NCBI GenBank assembly: GCA_964417885.1
Contig: CAYQKN010000020.1
Span: 1-39,879 of the forward strand
DNA from: UKL13-2 sp964417885
GTDB lineage: Bacteria > Pseudomonadota > Gammaproteobacteria > Burkholderiales > Usitatibacteraceae
DNA length: 39,879 bases
Direction of reading: 5' to 3'
Numbering within the stretch: position 1 is the first letter of the stretch; the number at the start of each line of letters is the position of its first letter. This document shows, in pieces, positions 23,494 through 32,390 of this stretch. The position numbers and the translations under genes are program-made. The notes beneath the pieces were generated by a model, which was not told where the DNA came from, did not search any database, and saw only the letters and a list, made by a program, of their open reading frames with translations.

Positions 23494-23916
23494 TTATGCG
23501 GCGACCAGGCCGTCCAATGCTTTCTGGAACTTGTTGGCATGCGAGCGTTCCGCCTTGGCCAAGGTTTCAAACCAGTCGGCAATCTCGTCAAATCCTTCAT
23601 CGCGCGCTGCCTTGGCCATGCCCGGATACATGTCGGTATATTCGTGCGTTTCGCCGGCGACAGCCGCTTTCAGGTTCTGTTCCGAGGACCCGATCGGCAT
23701 GTCGGTTGCCGGATCGCCGACGTGCGCCAGGTAATCCAGGTGACCATGGGCGTGGCCGGTTTCGCCTTCCGCGGTGGATCGAAACAGGGAAGCGACTTCG
23801 GTGTGTCCTTCAACGTCCGCCTTGTTTGCGAAATACAGGTAGCGACGATTGGCTTGCGATTCGCCCGCAAATGCGGCTTTCAGGTTGTCGTGCGTTTTGG
23901 TGCCCTTGAGCTTCAT
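23494..23916 (-). CDS. Rubrerythrin (short, without rubredoxin domain)
   Basis: Rubrerythrin reduces hydrogen peroxide at a diiron centre. The 140-residue protein is a four-helix bundle with the iron-ligand motifs in pairs: GESQANRRY and EGETGHAHGH in the first half, AGETHEYTDMYP and KAERSHANKF in the second. The C-terminal rubredoxin domain of classical rubrerythrins is missing, so an outside electron donor is needed; the Fe-S protein encoded next is a candidate. The ATG at 23916 is chosen because an AGGAGA site lies 6 bases upstream; a longer frame to 23970 would overrun the predicted promoter. A probable OxyR operator and a promoter with a poor -35 box lie 57-122 bp upstream. Confidence 0.93.
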   Translation of the reverse strand: MKLKGTKTHDNLKAAFAGESQANRRYLYFANKADVEGHTEVASLFRSTAEGETGHAHGHLDYLAHVGDPATDMPIGSSEQNLKAAVAGETHEYTDMYPGMAKAARDEGFDEIADWFETLAKAERSHANKFQKALDGLVAA

Positions 23917-23972
23917 GGTGAATCTCCTCTTCAAAAAAACGTCGATCAGGCTCTGCAACTTTGCAGGCACTT

Positions 23973-24001
23973 AGCATACTGCGATCAAGGCAATATGGCT
24001 A
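23973..24001 (-). promoter_or_regulatory. Activator-dependent-type promoter of the rubrerythrin operon
   Basis: Read on the - strand: -35 TAGCCA (24001-23996), a 17-bp spacer and -10 TATGCT (23978-23973). The -35 is poor while the -10 is fair, as expected for a promoter that needs an activator. The OxyR-like operator abuts the -35 box. The predicted leader is about 50 bases and contains a 6-2-6 inverted repeat (23953-23966) and the AGGAGA ribosome site. Confidence 0.55.
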
Positions 24002-24038
24002 ATTGATTGAATGTATATTTACAATAGTTTTTGTCTAT
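24002..24038 (-). promoter_or_regulatory. Tandem OxyR-type operator
   Basis: The OxyR consensus is two ATAGnTnnnAnCTAT blocks separated by 7 bases. Block one (24002-24016) matches 8 of 10 defined positions, block two (24024-24038) matches 9 of 10, and the spacer is exactly 7 bases. The site adjoins the -35 box of the rubrerythrin promoter, the usual position for activation by OxyR. It was found by eye, not scored. No oxyR gene lies in the window. Confidence 0.6.
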
Positions 24039-24076
24039 CAAATTGTCGATGCTTGGCGGCGCTGAATCTGCTGCGA

Positions 24077-24853
24077 TTACGTTCTGCGGGCAGCGGCAAG
24101 AAATTCGTTAAGCAGCGGTTTTCCGTCCAGCAAGGTTGAATCGTCCGGAGACATGAATTCCGGATGCCACTGCACGCCGACCACATAGCTTGATCCGGTC
24201 CAGCGTATCGCCTCGACAATGTTGTCATCGGTCGAACGCGCTTCAACCATGAGGTCGCGGCCGATGTCCTTGACCGCCTGATGGTGAATCGTGTTGATGG
24301 TTGCCTCGTTCACCGACGGGTAAAGGCGCGACAACCGGCTATCAGGCAGGATGTGGACACGGTGAAAGTTGTTTTCGTAACGCTGGCGGCACTGGTGAGT
24401 GATGTCCGAACCGGTCTGAACAGCGATGTCCTGATAAAGCGTTCCACCGAATGCGACATTGATCAATTGCATGCCACGGCAGATGCCGAGAACGGGTTTG
24501 CCCCGGCTCATGAAGGCCCGGACCAGTTCCAGTTCGTAAACATCGCGCTTGCGATCTCCGGCCCACTCGGGCCGCAACGGCTGTTCGCCGTAGCTTTCCG
24601 GCGCCACGTCGGCGCCTCCCTGCAGCACCAGCCCATCCAGATGGTCGGCGTAATGCTCGACATTCAGGCGGTCTGGACCGTGTGGTGTTTCCTTGCTGAT
24701 GGCGGGAATCATGAAAGTCATGACATCGGCCGACATCACCCAGTGGGCAACACACTGCTCGACATACTGCAGGGTTTTGGTTGGCAACCAGGCTCGACCA
24801 GGTTCCGGATGCATCAGCCGCGCCGACAGACCGATTTTGAGTGGAGCTTTCAC
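24077..24853 (-). CDS. Class I glutamine amidotransferase-like hydrolase (PuuD/peptidase C26 type)
   Basis: The 258-residue protein belongs to the C26 group that includes gamma-glutamyl-GABA hydrolase PuuD. The nucleophile is C125 in GICRGMQLINVAFGG, and the catalytic His and Glu are H230 and E232 in WHPEF. An oxyanion-type LVLQGGADVAP precedes them. Putrescine-pathway genes are not nearby, so the substrate is unknown. Translation starts at a GTG, and CATAAT lies 6 bases before it with a TGn extension, suggesting a leaderless mRNA. It is divergent from mutY with a 64-bp gap. The rubrerythrin operator lies just downstream of its stop. Confidence 0.88.
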   Translation of the reverse strand: MKAPLKIGLSARLMHPEPGRAWLPTKTLQYVEQCVAHWVMSADVMTFMIPAISKETPHGPDRLNVEHYADHLDGLVLQGGADVAPESYGEQPLRPEWAGDRKRDVYELELVRAFMSRGKPVLGICRGMQLINVAFGGTLYQDIAVQTGSDITHQCRQRYENNFHRVHILPDSRLSRLYPSVNEATINTIHHQAVKDIGRDLMVEARSTDDNIVEAIRWTGSSYVVGVQWHPEFMSPDDSTLLDGKPLLNEFLAAARRT

Positions 24854-24859
24854 ACGCGT

Positions 24860-24868
24860 ATTATGCCA
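24860..24868 (-). promoter_or_regulatory. Extended -10 element before the amidotransferase gene
   Basis: On the - strand TGG-CATAAT (24868-24860) is an extended -10 (TGn plus hexamer) ending 6 bases before the GTG start codon. An extended -10 can act without a -35 box. The spacing predicts initiation on or beside the start codon, that is, a leaderless transcript. Confidence 0.45.
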
Positions 24869-24917
24869 AGCAAATCAAGCAGCGCGAGTAGTTCTGACCC
24901 GTATTGAGATTGACTGA

Positions 24918-25985
24918 ATGAACGAATTCGCAAGAAAAATCATCTCCTGGCAATTGCGGTGCGGTCGACACGGCTTGCCGTGGCAGGACACGAGGGATCC
25001 CTACCGTATCTGGCTGTCGGAAATCATGCTGCAGCAAACCCAGGTGACGGCGGTGATCCCGTATTTCGAGCGCTTCCTTGAGCGCTTCCCCGATGTTGCT
25101 GCCCTGGCTCATGCTGAGGAGCGCGATGTGATGCAAATGTGGGCCGGCCTTGGCTACTATGCGCGGGCAAGAAATCTGCATCGCGCCGCGCGGCAGATCG
25201 TTGGACACCATCAGGGCCGCTTCCCCGAAGACTTCGACGCCATTCATGCCTTGCCGGGCATTGGCCGCTCTACGGCGGCCGCGATCGCCGCATTCGCTTT
25301 CTCGCAGCGCAGGGCAATTCTTGACGGCAACGTCAAGCGTGTCTTTGCGAGGCATTTTGCTGTCGATGGCGATGTCAAGTCCAAGCCGGTGGAAACAGCA
25401 CTGTGGCAGCTTGCCGAACAGCAACTTCCGGCATCGGGGATCGAGCCCTATATTCAAGGCCTGATGGACCTCGGCGCGACTGTCTGTCGCCGTTCGCGGC
25501 CATCCTGTCTTTTGTGCCCGGTGAAAACAACCTGCGACGCCTTCAGAAGCGGACGTATTGACGAATTGCCTGGCAAGGCGGCGCGCCGGTTTATCCCACA
25601 CCGCGAAACACGGATGTTGATTTGTAAATGGCGCGATGAGGTATTGCTCGAGCGACGCCCGCCAACAGGTATCTGGGGTGGGCTCTGGTCCTTGCCCGAA
25701 CTGTCTGTCGAGAATGAAATCGACGAATGTCTATTCCAGCGTTACCAGTTGAAGGCGCGAACCATGTCCGACCTGCCGCAAGTGGATCACGGCTTTACCC
25801 ACTACACACTAACCATTTTTCCGGTTGTGATTGAGGTCGAATCCGCCGGATTTCGCGCAATGGAACCGGGTGCTGCCTGGTTTGGCATGGCAGACGCACA
25901 TCGCAGTGGCGTGCCGGCGCCCGTCAAGCGCATATTGGCCGCGCTGGCTTCAGCAGGCAATGATGCTCACGAGATCAAGTGTTGA
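24918..25985 (+). CDS. mutY: A/G-specific adenine DNA glycosylase MutY
   Basis: MutY removes adenine mispaired with 8-oxoguanine. The 355-residue protein has the catalytic Glu (E35 in WLSEIMLQQTQV), the Tyr-rich YYARARN, the helix-hairpin-helix loop LPGIGRSTA and the catalytic Asp (D136 in ILDGNVKR). The [4Fe-4S] cluster is C190-x6-C197-x2-C200-x5-C206, the standard spacing. The C-terminal third is the NUDIX-like 8-oxoG recognition domain (LERRPPTGIWGGLWSLPE). Its 3' end overlaps the convergent LON-domain gene by 19 bp. It is divergent from the amidotransferase gene. No strong ribosome site is seen before the ATG. Confidence 0.97.
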   Translation: MNEFARKIISWQLRCGRHGLPWQDTRDPYRIWLSEIMLQQTQVTAVIPYFERFLERFPDVAALAHAEERDVMQMWAGLGYYARARNLHRAARQIVGHHQGRFPEDFDAIHALPGIGRSTAAAIAAFAFSQRRAILDGNVKRVFARHFAVDGDVKSKPVETALWQLAEQQLPASGIEPYIQGLMDLGATVCRRSRPSCLLCPVKTTCDAFRSGRIDELPGKAARRFIPHRETRMLICKWRDEVLLERRPPTGIWGGLWSLPELSVENEIDECLFQRYQLKARTMSDLPQVDHGFTHYTLTIFPVVIEVESAGFRAMEPGAAWFGMADAHRSGVPAPVKRILAALASAGNDAHEIKC

Positions 25986-26551
25986 TTGACCAGAAACTGG
26001 TGCAGAATTTCCAGTCGCATCCTGGCATCGGTCAGTTCAAGCATTTTCTGTTTGACGGCATTGTTAAATGGCATTATTTCGGTGATGCGAAAACTGACCC
26101 AGCCAGGGTCGGTAAAACGCGTTGCCGCAAGATGTTCCGAGCCGGTCTGGGTAAGAACTTTGCGCAAGAATGCCGCACAGGCCGGCAGTTCCGGACAGTC
26201 CGGCTTGTCATCCTCCGCCATGATGGAAATCTCGCCGATGATGAGGCCTGAATTCGTCGTTGACTGCCTGGCGGTGCGGAAGCGTTCCTCACCTTGCACC
26301 CGAACCAGCAGGATGCCTAGATCCTGCATGTCCCATTCGACAATTCTTGCCAGAGTTCCCACCGCCTCTGGCTCCGCAGGCGTGCCTGCCTCGGTGCCGT
26401 GGCGTATCAGGATGACGCCGAATGGCGCGCTGTTTTGCAGGCACGATTTCGCCATCTCCATGTAACGCTGCTCAAAAATCCGCAGCGACATCGTGCCGCC
26501 GGGAAAAAGTACCGAGCCCAACGGGAATAGCGGCAGCAGCGCCGGTTGCAC
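25967..26551 (-). CDS. LON substrate-binding-domain protein
   Basis: The product has the PUA-like fold of the N-terminal domain of Lon protease, without the ATPase and protease domains. The opening LLPLFPLGSVLFPGG and the following MSLRIFEQRYMEM are the signature; GRIV-like LARIVEW comes later. About 194 residues from the GTG at 26551 is the usual length for stand-alone members, whose role is not well defined. The start is uncertain: the frame stays open to 26680, overlapping rapZ, with TTG options between. No clear ribosome site helps decide. It follows rapZ on the same strand and ends 19 bp inside the convergent mutY. Confidence 0.82.
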   Translation of the reverse strand: MQPALLPLFPLGSVLFPGGTMSLRIFEQRYMEMAKSCLQNSAPFGVILIRHGTEAGTPAEPEAVGTLARIVEWDMQDLGILLVRVQGEERFRTARQSTTNSGLIIGEISIMAEDDKPDCPELPACAAFLRKVLTQTGSEHLAATRFTDPGWVSFRITEIMPFNNAVKQKMLELTDARMRLEILHQFLVNQHLIS

Positions 26552-26621
26552 GTCACGGGGACGCAAGCTGTCGCTAACCGCATCAATAATCGACTTGATC
26601 AATTGCGGAATCCAGCAGTAG

Positions 26622-27467
26622 TCATGAAATATCGCGGTGGCGTAACAGCACCTGCTGTTCCGATCCAAAGCGATTGGCAAGTTCCTCGACGATATAGACG
26701 GATCGGTGCTGGCCGCCGGTGCAGCCGATCGCGATGGTCAATGCTGCGCGGTTGTCACTCATGTACGACGGCAACCAGCGCAGGATGAATGACGCGATAT
26801 CATCAATCAGGCGCGCGACGTTCAGGTCGGCTTCAAGAAAGCGTTTGACGGCCGCATCCCTGCCGGAAAGCGGCCGCAGGTCGGGGTCGTAATACGGGTT
26901 TGGAAGGAAGCGCGCATCAAACACGATATCGGCATCGTTCGGGATGCCATGCTTGAAGCCAAAGGACTGGAAGGCAATGGTGAGGCGAGTCCGGTCCAGC
27001 TTAAGCCAGTCTTTGATCCACGCCCGGAACTTGCCCGGATTGATATCCGACGTGTCAATGTGATGGCCGAGGTCGGCGACTTCCGACAATAATCGGCGCT
27101 CTTCGCGGATGCAGGCGGACAGGTCACCGACTACCCGGTCGGACATAGGGTGCGGCCGCCGGGATTCCGAGAATCTCCGCGCCAGGGCTTCGTCACTGGC
27201 CTCGATGAAAACAACGCGACAATCGATGCCGCGGTCCTGGAGCGAAGCGACGATGTTCGGCAGGGCGGCAAGCGTCTCGCCGGTGCGGGCGTCAATACTG
27301 ATGGCAATGCGGTCGCCTTTGGTCGGGCTGTTCTGGTGGGTATCGATCAGTGCGGGGATCAAGGTTGCGGGCAAATTGTCGACCGCAAAATAGCCCGCAT
27401 CCTCGAGTGCTTTCAGTGCGACGCTCTTGCCTGAACCTGACAAGCCGCTGACGAGGATGAGCTGCAC
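26622..27467 (-). CDS. rapZ: RNase adapter protein / nucleotide-binding protein RapZ
   Basis: RapZ in E. coli binds the sRNA GlmZ and recruits RNase E, controlling glucosamine-6-phosphate synthesis. The 281-residue protein has the Walker A loop GLSGSGKS (residues 8-15), a Walker B-like RVVFIEASDEAL, and the C-terminal RNA-binding region with FGFKHGIPNDADIVFDARFLPNP (part) and GCTGGQHRSVYI. It starts with GTG, 18 bp after the hprK stop, and belongs to the rpoN-hpf-ptsN-hprK-rapZ series. Whether it controls GlmS in betaproteobacteria is not shown by this sequence. Confidence 0.96.
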   Translation of the reverse strand: MQLILVSGLSGSGKSVALKALEDAGYFAVDNLPATLIPALIDTHQNSPTKGDRIAISIDARTGETLAALPNIVASLQDRGIDCRVVFIEASDEALARRFSESRRPHPMSDRVVGDLSACIREERRLLSEVADLGHHIDTSDINPGKFRAWIKDWLKLDRTRLTIAFQSFGFKHGIPNDADIVFDARFLPNPYYDPDLRPLSGRDAAVKRFLEADLNVARLIDDIASFILRWLPSYMSDNRAALTIAIGCTGGQHRSVYIVEELANRFGSEQQVLLRHRDIS

Positions 27468-27485
27468 CGGATTTTCTTTCGAGCG

Positions 27486-28505
27486 TCAGTCAGTGCCAAA
27501 GGCGCGAAAGGCGCCCGTTTCGCCTAGGCTTCCGCCGCCTGCCGCGGGTTCACCGTCGTCAACGTCGACCTGCTCGCGCATCGCCTCTTCGTGCCGATCA
27601 AGAAAATCCTTGGTGGAGTCATAACCGCGGGTCTGCAGGATGTAGTGGCGCACGGCAGCTTCAACCAGTACGGCGAGGTTGCGTCCGGCAACAACCGCCA
27701 GCGTCACGGTGGGTATCTCAACGCCGAGGATCGAGGTAGTGCTTGATTTTGTCTGGAGGCGATCCAGTCCGCGAAAATACTCTTCGGTCGGTCGCTCCAG
27801 ATGAACAATCAGCCGCAGCGTCTTGCGCGGCCTGACGGCGGTTTCACCGAAGATTGCCTTGATATTGATGACGCCAATTCCGCGCACTTCGAGGAAGTCG
27901 CGCAGGAGTGGCGGGCATCGGCCCTGAATTGTCTCGGGACCGATCTGGAACAGTTCCACCGCGTCATCCGCCACCAGGCCGGCGCCGCGCGAAATCAACT
28001 CAAGGGCAAGTTCGCTCTTGCCAATCTGCGAATCGCCGGTGATCAGGATACCGAAGCCGAGCACATCCAGAAATACGCCGTGGCTGGTCGTTACTTCCGA
28101 CAATTCGCGCTGCAGATACGGCCGCAGCAAATTGACAAACACCCGGCTCTTCTTCTGGGTCAGGAACAGGGGGGTCCCGTAAAGCTCGCATGCATCAATC
28201 AGGTAGTCGGGCGCATCGACGCCATCGCAGACAAAGATGAGCAGCGTTTCTCCGGTGCAAAGCGCCTTGACGCTGGCTGATCGCGAAGGCTCCGCCTGCT
28301 GATTCAGATAGTCGAGGTCGCTGGTACCGAGCGCCTGGATCAGGATCGGGTGAATCAGGTTCAGGTGACCGACCAGGCCGACGCCAGGCCGGTTCAGCGC
28401 ATCGTGGTCCAATTCGCGGGATGCGCCCTTTTGCCCACCCACCCAGGTGAGCTGGAGTTTCTCGCGCCGGTCTTCAAACAGCTGCTGGACGCTTAGTCGT
28501 GGCAT
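27486..28505 (-). CDS. hprK: HPr kinase/phosphorylase HprK
   Basis: HprK phosphorylates and dephosphorylates HPr on a serine, linking metabolic state to the PTS. The 339-residue protein has the N-terminal domain, HGVFLDVLGFGILITGD leading into the P-loop GDSQIGKS (residues 157-164), and the HprK signature LEVRGIGVINIKAIFGETAVR (part). The start lies 32 bases inside ptsN, so the two genes overlap and are coupled. In proteobacteria HprK is linked to the nitrogen PTS rather than sugar uptake. HPr and enzyme I genes are not in this window. It runs longer at the C-terminus than the 310-residue Firmicute enzyme. Confidence 0.96.
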   Translation of the reverse strand: MPRLSVQQLFEDRREKLQLTWVGGQKGASRELDHDALNRPGVGLVGHLNLIHPILIQALGTSDLDYLNQQAEPSRSASVKALCTGETLLIFVCDGVDAPDYLIDACELYGTPLFLTQKKSRVFVNLLRPYLQRELSEVTTSHGVFLDVLGFGILITGDSQIGKSELALELISRGAGLVADDAVELFQIGPETIQGRCPPLLRDFLEVRGIGVINIKAIFGETAVRPRKTLRLIVHLERPTEEYFRGLDRLQTKSSTTSILGVEIPTVTLAVVAGRNLAVLVEAAVRHYILQTRGYDSTKDFLDRHEEAMREQVDVDDGEPAAGGGSLGETGAFRAFGTD

Positions 28506-28959
28506 ACGGAGACCATTCAGTCAGCAGCTTGTGTACAGTAGAGGCGTCGCCGGCAGCCAGGAGTGCTTCGCGCAGGTCGGAATCGCTGAACAACTGCGCC
28601 AGCTCGGACAACATGTTCAGGTGCTGCTCGGTTGCGTATTCGGGCACCAGCATTGCGAATACCAGGCGTACCGGCTCACCGTCCGGGGAGTCGAACGGGA
28701 TCCCCTCTTTCGAGCGGACGAATACGGCGACGGTGTCGCGCAGTTGCTTGATTCGGCCGTGCGGGATGGCGACGCCGAGGCCGAGGCCGGTTGATCCTAG
28801 CTTCTCGCGGGTAAACAGCGCGTCAAAGACCGTTGCCCTGGAAATCCGGTTTTCATTTTCGAAGGTCAGTCCGATTTGCTCAAACAGGCGCTTCTTGCTT
28901 GAGATCTCCAAGTCCAGAAGTACGTGCGAGGCGGACAGGATCTTGCTTACGGGATTCAT
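28474..28959 (-). CDS. ptsN: PTS-Ntr EIIA component PtsN
   Basis: PtsN is the terminal phosphoacceptor of the nitrogen phosphotransferase system and regulates potassium transport and stress responses in other proteobacteria. The 161-residue protein has the phosphorylated histidine H67 in GVAIPHGRI, preceded by FTREKLGSTGLG. The second conserved stretch is FAMLVPEYATEQHLNMLSEL (part of the EIIA fold). It follows hpf by about 130 bp and overlaps hprK by 32 bp. Confidence 0.96.
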   Translation of the reverse strand: MNPVSKILSASHVLLDLEISSKKRLFEQIGLTFENENRISRATVFDALFTREKLGSTGLGLGVAIPHGRIKQLRDTVAVFVRSKEGIPFDSPDGEPVRLVFAMLVPEYATEQHLNMLSELAQLFSDSDLREALLAAGDASTVHKLLTEWSPYATTKRPAAV

Positions 28960-29092
28960 GCGGGTGAATGCAAGCGGCGGGACGGAAAGGCGCGTAGCTT
29001 AGCGTTTTTTGCGATTGTCCGCGAGAAATTCTCGCCACGGGGTCCCATGCTTGCGCTGGCGTGCGGCCGGCTTGCACCGGCCGCGGCCGTGA

Positions 29093-29416
29093 TCATTCCG
29101 TGCTGATGCGTTTCAACGCGGCAATGTCGTGCTTGTTCTTTACTTTCTCCTTGTGCTTGATTATCTGCCGGTCGAGTTTGTCGACAAGCAAATCAATTGC
29201 GGCATACATGTCCGCGTCCTCGCTTTCGACAAAAATGTCCTTGCCTGACAGATGAACGTTCGCCTCAATCTTCTGTCGCAATTTTTCCACACTCAGGATC
29301 ATGCTCACATCGATTACGTGATCGAAGTGGCGATTGATACGGGTCATCTTGGAAGAGACGTAATCACGAATTGATGGCGTGATTTCGAGGTGATGGCCGG
29401 TCATGTTCAGGTTCAT
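29093..29416 (-). CDS. hpf: Ribosome hibernation promoting factor, short form
   Basis: HPF binds the 30S subunit at the tRNA/mRNA sites and promotes 100S dimers in slow growth. At 107 residues it is the short form and lacks the C-terminal dimerisation domain of long HPF. The typical MNLNMTGHHLEITPSIRDYV start and the DMYAAIDLLVDKLDRQI segment are present. AAAGGAG lies 9 bases before the ATG. The gene lies 145 bp downstream of rpoN, as in E. coli. A weak sigma-54-like sequence in this gap is discussed among the rejected items. Confidence 0.96.
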   Translation of the reverse strand: MNLNMTGHHLEITPSIRDYVSSKMTRINRHFDHVIDVSMILSVEKLRQKIEANVHLSGKDIFVESEDADMYAAIDLLVDKLDRQIIKHKEKVKNKHDIAALKRISTE

Positions 29417-29561
29417 ATGCCATGCTCCTTTATGAAAACAGCGACTGTTGCACGTTGACTGCCTGTCGGGATCTCATGGCATCAACAGCACAACTCCTCC
29501 TTCCCAACTTCAACTGCGCCTGCAAAGCAACAATTCACGGGCCAAGTATGACCGCAATTTT

Positions 29562-31004
29562 CTAGAATGATTTCCGCAGACTTGCCGACTGGATCTGCAT
29601 CGCTTCACGATATTTTGCAACGGTACGCCGTGCCACCACGATTCCCTGCTGTGCCAGGATGTCCGATATGCGGTTGTCTGAAAGAGGTTTACGTCCATCT
29701 TCCGCCTGCACCAGTTGCTTTATCAGCGCGCGGATTGCGGTGGCGGAACACGCACCACCAGTGTCGGTAGAGACGCTTGAGCCAAAGAAGTACTTGAGCT
29801 CAAAAATGCCGCGCGGAGTGAGCATGTACTTCTGGGTTGTTACCCGCGAAATAGTGGACTCATGCAAGCCGACCTGTTCTGCAATCTCGCGCAATACCAG
29901 CGGGCGCATGGCGACCTCACCATGGTCAAAGAAGTGCCGCTGACGCTCAACGATTGCCTGCGTGACGCGCAGGATCGTGTCAAATCGCTGCTGGACGTTC
30001 TTGATCAGCCAGCGCGCTTCCTGTAACTGTCCGGCAAGGTTCTTGCCGGCGATGTCGCGGCTTTTTTGCAGCAGATCCGCGTAGAGTATGTTGACGCGCA
30101 ATTTGGGCATCGCTTCCCGGTTGAGGCTGGCCTGCCACTTGCCGGCGACTTTTCTGACCAGCACGTCCGGCACGACATATCGGATATCGCCTTCGCCGAA
30201 ACCGCGTCCTGGCTTGGGATCAAGCGAGAGGATCAGGTGTCTTACGGCCTTGAGTTCTTCGTCGTCACAGCGCAGAAGGCGCTTCAGCTTGGCAAAATCA
30301 CGGCTTGCGAGCGCATCGAGGTGATTTTCCGCCAATCGCAGAGCAAGTTCCCGGTGCGGCGTATTGTCAGGCATTGCACGCAACTGCAGCGCAAGACATT
30401 CCTGGAGAGAGCGGGCGCCGACCCCGGTCGGATCCATGTTCTGCACATGCCTGAGCGCGATGGAAATTTCCTCAGGCTCAATTTCGACGTGTTCCGCGAC
30501 CAGATTTGCCAGGTCGTCCAGGTCGAAGGTGAGGTAGCCATCGTCATCAAGATGCGCGATCAGCAGCACCACAAGGCGCCGGTCATGCTCGCTCAGCGGC
30601 AGCAGTGAAAGCTGTTCGACAAGGTGCTGCTGAAGAGTCGGTTCCGCCGCAGGTTGCTGGTTGAACTCGCTGTCATCGTCATCGTCGGAACGCCGTCTCG
30701 ATGCAGCGGAAAAACCCGAGTCCTCGTCGCCGAAGTCCGCCTCCGCAATCTGGGCGCTGCCGTTGGCGTCGGCACCCGCGTTTTCGCCTTCCGCCTGGAA
30801 GCTGGTTTGTGCCCCGTTGAACGAGGACTCTCCATCGGACGAGCCGGAGGGTTCGATTCGTTCCAGCAGCGGGTTCTCAAGCAGATAGCGCTCAAGTTCC
30901 TGGTTCAGCTCCACCGTCGATAGCTGCAACAGCTTGATCGACTGCTGCAACTGCGGCGTCAGCGTGAGGTGCTGCGAGAGCTTGAGCTGGAGGCTATGTT
31001 TCAT
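29562..31004 (-). CDS. rpoN: RNA polymerase sigma-54 factor RpoN
   Basis: RpoN directs transcription from -24/-12 promoters with enhancer-binding activators. The 480-residue protein has the glutamine-rich region I (LKLSQHLTLTPQLQQSIKLLQLS, part), an acidic region II rich in Asp and Glu (around residues 55-120), the core-binding region, the helix-turn-helix (LHESTISRVTTQKY) and the RpoN box (ARRTVAKYREAM) near the end. It is encoded 27 bp after lptB and probably shares its transcript. It would be needed for expression of nitrogen and possibly pilin genes elsewhere. Confidence 0.97.
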   Translation of the reverse strand: MKHSLQLKLSQHLTLTPQLQQSIKLLQLSTVELNQELERYLLENPLLERIEPSGSSDGESSFNGAQTSFQAEGENAGADANGSAQIAEADFGDEDSGFSAASRRRSDDDDDSEFNQQPAAEPTLQQHLVEQLSLLPLSEHDRRLVVLLIAHLDDDGYLTFDLDDLANLVAEHVEIEPEEISIALRHVQNMDPTGVGARSLQECLALQLRAMPDNTPHRELALRLAENHLDALASRDFAKLKRLLRCDDEELKAVRHLILSLDPKPGRGFGEGDIRYVVPDVLVRKVAGKWQASLNREAMPKLRVNILYADLLQKSRDIAGKNLAGQLQEARWLIKNVQQRFDTILRVTQAIVERQRHFFDHGEVAMRPLVLREIAEQVGLHESTISRVTTQKYMLTPRGIFELKYFFGSSVSTDTGGACSATAIRALIKQLVQAEDGRKPLSDNRISDILAQQGIVVARRTVAKYREAMQIQSASLRKSF

Positions 31005-31031
31005 ACTGGAGATGCATCGCCGCCCTGAATG

Positions 31032-31805
<774 letters not shown>

Positions 31806-31820
31806 TGGATTTCCGGCGCG

Positions 31821-32390
31821 TCAATTCTTCTTTGGCGGCGCCGGCTTGCCATCGGCTGCACGCGGCTGCACCTCGAAGACCACCCGCCCGTCATCTGCAC
31901 CGGTCTTCGGTTTGGCTCCTGGAATCTGGTTGCGCAATTCCATTTTCTCGGTGGTCGAGTTGTATTGCATGAACTCACTGTCGGCCACGTCGTTTCCGCT
32001 TTTGAAACGAACCCTCGAGTACAACTTGAGCGTTCCTGACTTGTCATCGTATTCGGCGCGATCGGCGGAGGCATCGATGAAGTCACTGGTACCCTCGCGC
32101 TTTTGCCGGAACGTAATCTGGCTCGTGCTGCTGCCGAACAATTCAGCCGTTACACCGGCAGCCGTTTCCTTGACGATCGCCTTTTCAGCGGTGATGCGCA
32201 TGGATCCCTGTGTAATCAGGACGTCTCCTTCGAGTACGCGGGTATTCGCATCCTGCGGGCCTTCCTGCACAAACTGCTTTGAGGACATTCGCAGTGTTTG
32301 CTGCCGGTCCGCTTTCTCTGCGGACGCACCGAATGGAGCAAGCGCGAGAATCAACGTCACGACCTGGCCAGAAATTGGTGTTGCTTTCAT
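31821..32390 (-). CDS. lptA: LPS transport periplasmic bridge protein LptA
   Basis: LptA monomers form the periplasmic bridge carrying LPS to the outer membrane. The 189-residue precursor has a signal peptide (MKATPISGQVVTLILALAPFGASA) and an OstA/LptA beta-jellyroll with ITQGSMRITAEKAIV and VRFKSGNDVADSEFMQYN. The start shares ATGA with the lptC stop. The C-terminus is Pro/Lys-rich and ends before lptB. Confidence 0.94.
   Translation of the reverse strand: MKATPISGQVVTLILALAPFGASAEKADRQQTLRMSSKQFVQEGPQDANTRVLEGDVLITQGSMRITAEKAIVKETAAGVTAELFGSSTSQITFRQKREGTSDFIDASADRAEYDDKSGTLKLYSRVRFKSGNDVADSEFMQYNSTTEKMELRNQIPGAKPKTGADDGRVVFEVQPRAADGKPAPPKKN

Noticed and set aside
29500..29561. Sigma-54-like sequence TTGGCCCG-N4-TTGT between rpoN and hpf (- strand)
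   Set aside because: The -24 GG is present, but at the correct spacing the -12 dinucleotide is GT instead of the nearly invariant GC. Self-control of hpf by sigma-54 would be attractive but the match is not good enough.
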